From positions 1-64,000 of the forward strand of contig NZ_VHLM01000010.1 of NCBI RefSeq assembly GCF_009764685.1: DNA of 64,000 nucleotides, in the 5' to 3' direction. The translations under genes were made by a program, and so were the position numbers. The notes below the pieces were generated by a model, which was given only the letters and a program-made list of their open reading frames with translations, was not told the DNA's origin and searched no databases. How positions within the stretch are numbered: position 1 is the first letter of the stretch; every line of letters starts with the position of its first letter. Source of the DNA: Flavobacterium sp. I-STPP5a. Its GTDB lineage: Bacteria > Bacteroidota > Bacteroidia > Flavobacteriales > Flavobacteriaceae. This document shows positions 59,733 through 64,000 of the stretch, piece by piece.

Positions 59733-61085
59733 ATGAAAAAAATTGTCAAAATTGCGGTCATTGCTTTGCTTGTCGGTATTTGTTATTTTGGATTTACAAC
59801 TTATCCAAAACTGGATTTAATTTCGGGCTTTTCAGCCAAAAGTATTGCTTCGGGACATTTTTTAGATCATCGTTCGCTGTCGCTTATTGAAAAAGGCGAC
59901 AATGATATCGACATGATGGATTTGGCTACGAACCAAATTGATGAAGCAGAAAAATGGGCAATCGCCTCAGTTTACGGTATAAAAGAACGAAAAGCCATTT
60001 ACCGTGAAGGTTTAGGAGCCACTTTAATCAACGATGATTTTGATGTTTCAAAACCGTATTTGGTTCCCAAAAGAACAAAATTGAACAACAATCTACCTTT
60101 TCCGTACGGAAATAAAGAACCTAGAGATACCATTTTTGCTAACGTTGATTATACCAAATTGAATGTGGCTGTAGCCAATGCTTTTGATGTGCAAGGAGAA
60201 TTGAAAAAGAGGACGCGTTCCCTTTTAGTAATTTATAAAGACAAAATTATTGCCGAGAAATATGATACGGGTTTTGATAAAAACAGTAAATTATTAGGTT
60301 GGTCCATGACCAAAAGTATCACGAGCGCCATGTTTGGCGTTTTAGAGAAACAAAGAAAGTTTGATATTGATGATCCAGCGCCCATCCCAGAATGGAAAAA
60401 TGACAGCCGAAAATTGATAACCACAAGTGATTTGCTTCACATGAACTCTGGTTTACAATGGGTGGAAGATTACGCTTCTATTTGCGATGCGACCAAAATG
60501 CTTTTTCAAGCCGAAGATATGACCCGAGCGCAACTCGAGAAACCGGCAGAATACAAACCTAATATGCGTTGGAATTACTCTTCAGGAACCTCTAATTTAC
60601 TTTCAGGTATTTTGCGAAAGCAGTTCAAAACACATCAAGAATATTTAGATTTTTGGTACACCGATTTAATAGATAAAATAGGAATGAATTCTATGGTTAT
60701 CGAAACCGATATGGCTGGAAATTATGTGGGCTCGTCCTACGGTTGGGCAACTACTAGGGATTGGGCTAAGTTTGGCTTACTCTATTTGCACAAAGGCAAC
60801 TGGAACGGGGAACAAATTTTTAATGAAAGTTGGGTGAAATACATAACAACTCCTACTAATAGATCTGAGGGAAGATATGGCGGGCATTTTTGGCTTAATG
60901 CTGGCGGACATTTCCGAGATGTTCCAAAAGATATGTATCATTGCAGTGGTTTTCAAGGACAAATGGTGTTTATAACCCCATCACTTGATTTAGTGGTAGT
61001 AAGATTGGGTTTAGAAGGTCCTGAGTTTGACTTTAATGAAATGTTGAAAGGTGTGATTGGGAGTTTAGAAAAAAAGCCTTTGTAA
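59733..61085 (+). CDS. serine hydrolase of the beta-lactamase/class C family
   Basis: A 450-residue protein from ATG 59733, which begins the signal anchor (MKKIVKIAVIALLVGICYFG); the TTG at 59712 is rejected. The domain (about 155-440) has S-x-x-K as SMTK (191-194), then NYSSGTSN as the Y-x-N/S site and a late GFQGQMV segment. Family members act as peptidases or esterases on the cell envelope. The short N-terminal region before the domain is not recognised. Divergent from sufS. Confidence 0.88.
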   Translation: MKKIVKIAVIALLVGICYFGFTTYPKLDLISGFSAKSIASGHFLDHRSLSLIEKGDNDIDMMDLATNQIDEAEKWAIASVYGIKERKAIYREGLGATLINDDFDVSKPYLVPKRTKLNNNLPFPYGNKEPRDTIFANVDYTKLNVAVANAFDVQGELKKRTRSLLVIYKDKIIAEKYDTGFDKNSKLLGWSMTKSITSAMFGVLEKQRKFDIDDPAPIPEWKNDSRKLITTSDLLHMNSGLQWVEDYASICDATKMLFQAEDMTRAQLEKPAEYKPNMRWNYSSGTSNLLSGILRKQFKTHQEYLDFWYTDLIDKIGMNSMVIETDMAGNYVGSSYGWATTRDWAKFGLLYLHKGNWNGEQIFNESWVKYITTPTNRSEGRYGGHFWLNAGGHFRDVPKDMYHCSGFQGQMVFITPSLDLVVVRLGLEGPEFDFNEMLKGVIGSLEKKPL

Positions 61086-61449
61086 AAATATATCTTTTTA
61101 AATTGAATATGTAATAATTTGGGTTAACTAGTTATTACTTTTTTAGTGTAATTTTAAACGGTAAAATCAAAAACATCAAAAGGACTTTTGGTGGATTGAT
61201 TCTAATTTTAGGGATTGTTAGGCTTATATATAGATTTTGTATTTGCAGGTACATCTATAAATTAGTGAGATATAAAATCCTTAAACAGACATGGAATATT
61301 GGTTGTAGTATTCTGTATTTCGAATATTAGACGTATTTTAGATGAAGGGAAAATAAAAAAGTCCCGAGTATTTTGAAACTTTTTAATGTAATAGAAAGAC
61401 TTGCAATGTTAGCTAAAATGTCCAAGCTATTTGCTTCTATAATTATGCT
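61086..61449. other. intergenic stretch without a recognised feature
   Basis: AT-rich sequence between convergent genes. No hairpin with T run and no credible frame was found. Confidence 0.5.
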
Positions 61450-64000
61450 TTATCGCATTAATAAATATTTAATTTTATTATATAATAATTTTTCGTCTAT
61501 TGGTTTTGAGATGTAATCATTCATACCTATTTCCAATGACTTTTTGATATCTATAGTAGTAACATCTGCAGTTAAAGCAATAATTGGAATTTTAGACTTC
61601 ATTTTTTTTCTAATAAATTCTGTTGCTTCAAAGCCATTAATTTCTGGCATTTGAATATCCATTAATACAATATCATAAGTGTTATTCTGGAGTTTTTCTA
61701 TAGCAATTTTCCCGTTTTCTGCAATGTCACATTCTAGTCCAAAATCTTCTAATATAATTTTTATTAAAAGTTGATTGAGAGGCATGTCCTCTGCAACTAG
61801 CACTTTTACATTGGTAAGTTTATCGTTTTTATTGAATTGAGTTGCTGATTCAACTGGCATTTCGAGATTGGTATTTTTAAAACTCATGGAAAAACCAAAA
61901 GTAGAACCTTTTCCTAATTTACTTTTTACAAACAGTTTTCCGCCTTGAAGTTCTACTAATTGTTTAACGATAGCAAGTCCTAATCCGGTTCCGCCATACA
62001 ATCTTGATGTGGCATCAAATGCTTGCTCAAAATTATCAAAAATAGTATTGAGTTTGTTTTCTGGAATACCAATTCCGGTATCAGTAAGTGCAAATTCTAT
62101 AGTGGTTTTTTCGGCACCTTGGTCAAGAATTTTTATATCTAAAGTGATTCTCCCTTTTTCGGTAAACTTAATGGCGTTACTTATTAAATTCAAAAATATT
62201 TGTCGCAATCTAATATCGTCGCCCAAAACTATATTTGGAATAGTGCTGTCAATATTTTTTATTAATTCTAATTTCTTTTTCTCACATTTCACTACAAATA
62301 ATTGAAAAATTTCCGAAATTGTCTGTTTTAAATTGAATGGGTTTTCTTCAAAATTCATTTTTCCAGCATTAACTTTGGCAAGATCAAGAATGTCATTAAT
62401 AATTACAATTAAAGAATTTCCAGAGGTTTTAACTACATTAACACATTCTTTTTGATGGCTGTTTAATTCTGATTTTAGTAGCACATTTGTAAATCCAATT
62501 ATGGCGTTCATTGGTGTTCGAATCTCATGACTCATGTTAGACAAAAATTGTTGCTTGGCTTTTAGTGCGTCCTCAGCAATTTTAGTTTTATGTTCTGCAT
62601 TGGCAATAGCTTCTATTAATTGGTCTTTCAAATGCACCTGCTTAGTAACTTCATAAGCAATTACTGCAACACCCGAAATGGTTTTGTCCGCTTCCAAGTA
62701 AGGCTGATATACAAAATTGAAATATACATCTTCCATTTTTCCTTTTCGTAAAAGCGGCACAAGAAGTTCATATCCATTAAATGGTTTCCCTTTGGTAAAT
62801 ACTTCATCCAATATATTAGGAAGTGAGGTAGTTACTATTTCTGGCAAAACATCAAACAATGATTTTCCTTCTATGTCATTTCCTTTACCCCAAACTTTTT
62901 TTACACTATCGTTAGCAAGTGTAATTTTCATGTCTTTTCCTTTCAAAATAGCAAAGGAAAATGGTGATTGCATGAGCATCATATCATAGCGCTTGTTGCT
63001 ATCCTCCATGATTTTTAGGGCTTCTTGTTCGGCTTTTAATTGAATTTCACGAATTTTTATCTCATTTTCCCGTGTTGCCAAAGCTAGTTTTCTAGCTGCT
63101 GTAACATCAATTATAGTCAATACAATTAGCTCTTCGTTTTTGCTTGGTTGACTTACTTTATGCGCATTTAACAGTAGTATTTTATGTCCGATATTTGAAA
63201 AGGTATGATCAATTTCAAAATCATGAAAATGAACATTATTGGTCACAATCTCTTCAAGAAGTTCTCGTAATCCAGAAAAATTCCATTGATTTTTATTTAA
63301 TTTATAAAGTGATAATCCCACGCATTCTTGTTCAGACACATGAAAGGTTTTACAAAAAGATTTATTTGCAGAACGAATCTTCATGTCTTTATCAAGAATA
63401 AGCATGGGTTCGTGAATGGTAGACATAATAGCTTCAGAGTAAGAATATAATTCTTCTACTTGTTGGTTACGAGCTTGCAATTCCTGATTACTTGTAGTAA
63501 GTTCTTCGTTAGTAGATTCTATTTCCTCTTTAGAAGTTTCTAATTCCTCATTTAAACTTTGTAACTCCTCGTTGCTCGAAACAATTTCTTCATTTAAGCT
63601 TTGCAATTCTTCATTAGTAGATTCTTGGTCGAGAATTATGGATCCCATATCGGCTCTTGCGGCTGCCAATTCTTCTTCTAGTTTTTTAATGCGTCGGTCT
63701 TTTGCAACCGAAGTATTTTTAGTAGATTTTATTGGATCTTCTTCAACTTCTGAAACGGGTTGACCTGTAAACACAACAACCAATAACGGTTCTTCTCCTT
63801 CAAGCTTTATGGGTGTAACTTCTAGATTGATGATTCTAAATGCATTTCCATTTTTATCACGATTCATTTCAATACCAATTTTTACAACCGTTTGTTCAGT
63901 TTTAATGGCGTTATGAATGGCATTGCGCAGTTCAAATGTGATTTCTGGATGTGCCATTTTCAAAATATTAAAACTGGCTTTGCCCGAAGAGTGTTGCAAA
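61450..64000 (-). CDS. hybrid sensor histidine kinase of the CheB/CheR-PAS type, C-terminal part (5' end outside window)
   Basis: The frame is open to the right window edge. Order in the visible 849 residues: a PAS-like start (SSGKASFNILKMAHPEITFE), a Ser/Glu/Asn coiled coil with repeated STNEELQSLNEE units (about 110-185) typical of CheB-CheR-PAS proteins, a PAS domain (about 190-300), a second PAS (about 330-470), HisKA with FLSNMSHEIRTPMNAI (about 490), HATPase with N-box NLISNAIKFTEKG and GGTGLGLA, and a receiver domain with phospho-acceptor Asp in VLMDIQMP and Lys in SKP (about 825). Whether the CheB/CheR part is present needs the upstream sequence. Confidence 0.9.
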   Translation of the reverse strand, partial: LQHSSGKASFNILKMAHPEITFELRNAIHNAIKTEQTVVKIGIEMNRDKNGNAFRIINLEVTPIKLEGEEPLLVVVFTGQPVSEVEEDPIKSTKNTSVAKDRRIKKLEEELAAARADMGSIILDQESTNEELQSLNEEIVSSNEELQSLNEELETSKEEIESTNEELTTSNQELQARNQQVEELYSYSEAIMSTIHEPMLILDKDMKIRSANKSFCKTFHVSEQECVGLSLYKLNKNQWNFSGLRELLEEIVTNNVHFHDFEIDHTFSNIGHKILLLNAHKVSQPSKNEELIVLTIIDVTAARKLALATRENEIKIREIQLKAEQEALKIMEDSNKRYDMMLMQSPFSFAILKGKDMKITLANDSVKKVWGKGNDIEGKSLFDVLPEIVTTSLPNILDEVFTKGKPFNGYELLVPLLRKGKMEDVYFNFVYQPYLEADKTISGVAVIAYEVTKQVHLKDQLIEAIANAEHKTKIAEDALKAKQQFLSNMSHEIRTPMNAIIGFTNVLLKSELNSHQKECVNVVKTSGNSLIVIINDILDLAKVNAGKMNFEENPFNLKQTISEIFQLFVVKCEKKKLELIKNIDSTIPNIVLGDDIRLRQIFLNLISNAIKFTEKGRITLDIKILDQGAEKTTIEFALTDTGIGIPENKLNTIFDNFEQAFDATSRLYGGTGLGLAIVKQLVELQGGKLFVKSKLGKGSTFGFSMSFKNTNLEMPVESATQFNKNDKLTNVKVLVAEDMPLNQLLIKIILEDFGLECDIAENGKIAIEKLQNNTYDIVLMDIQMPEINGFEATEFIRKKMKSKIPIIALTADVTTIDIKKSLEIGMNDYISKPIDEKLLYNKIKYLLMR

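Overview
The window looks like chromosomal DNA from an AT-rich member of the Bacteroidota, most likely Flavobacterium or a close relative. The signs are many lipoproteins with a short leader ending in Ser-Cys, promoters of the TAnnTTTG type, almost no Shine-Dalgarno sites, and flavobacterial families (DUF4292, DUF2452, DUF2480, DUF3078, DUF5689, DUF3871, SusB-type GH97, TonB receptors). The genus is an inference.

Left part (1-11.1 kb): the right end of an IS3-family element sits inside a subtilisin-like protease gene and leaves only its 3' part (468-1071). Housekeeping genes follow: lipoproteins, an acetyltransferase, then a co-directional block with a polysaccharide flippase, dUTPase (dut), a sugar nucleotidyltransferase, a TPR protein, a DUF4292 lipoprotein, an EnvC-like coiled-coil protein and DUF2452.

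Middle (11.3-34 kb): an accessory region. A 71-bp perfect direct repeat (13333-13403 and 33849-33919) overlaps the 3' end of tRNA-Asn(GUU) and brackets a 20.5-kb integrated element. A tyrosine integrase lies beside the tRNA. Inside are a repressor with a palindromic operator, a replication/recombination module (SF3 helicase, Sak4-like ATPase, DUF3871, GIY-YIG nuclease) and a cluster of unknown genes. The cargo is a type I restriction-modification operon (hsdM-hsdS-AlbA_2 gene-hsdR) and, next to the att site, a three-gene operon that reads as a toxin-antitoxin-SecB-like chaperone (TAC) system. No capsid, terminase, relaxase or conjugation genes are visible, so the element resembles a phage-satellite-like or otherwise non-autonomous island loaded with defence genes. 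A second AlbA_2/ATPase gene (11279-13126) lies just outside the repeat.

Right part (34-64 kb): rseP, an old yellow enzyme, a Gfo/Idh oxidoreductase, an MFS transporter, a TonB receptor with a DUF5689 lipoprotein and an FKBP-type isomerase, a SusB-like alpha-glucosidase, hflX, serine hydrolases, a subtilase lacking the usual oxyanion Asn, small lipoproteins, a sufS/sufE/DUF59/DUF2480/DUF3078 cluster without sufBCD, and a hybrid sensor kinase of the CheB/CheR-PAS type cut by the window end. This part also carries REP-like palindromes, direct repeats, a heptamer tandem repeat and several broken genes: a GxxExxY gene with one premature stop, a thioredoxin-like remnant and a frameshifted small gene.
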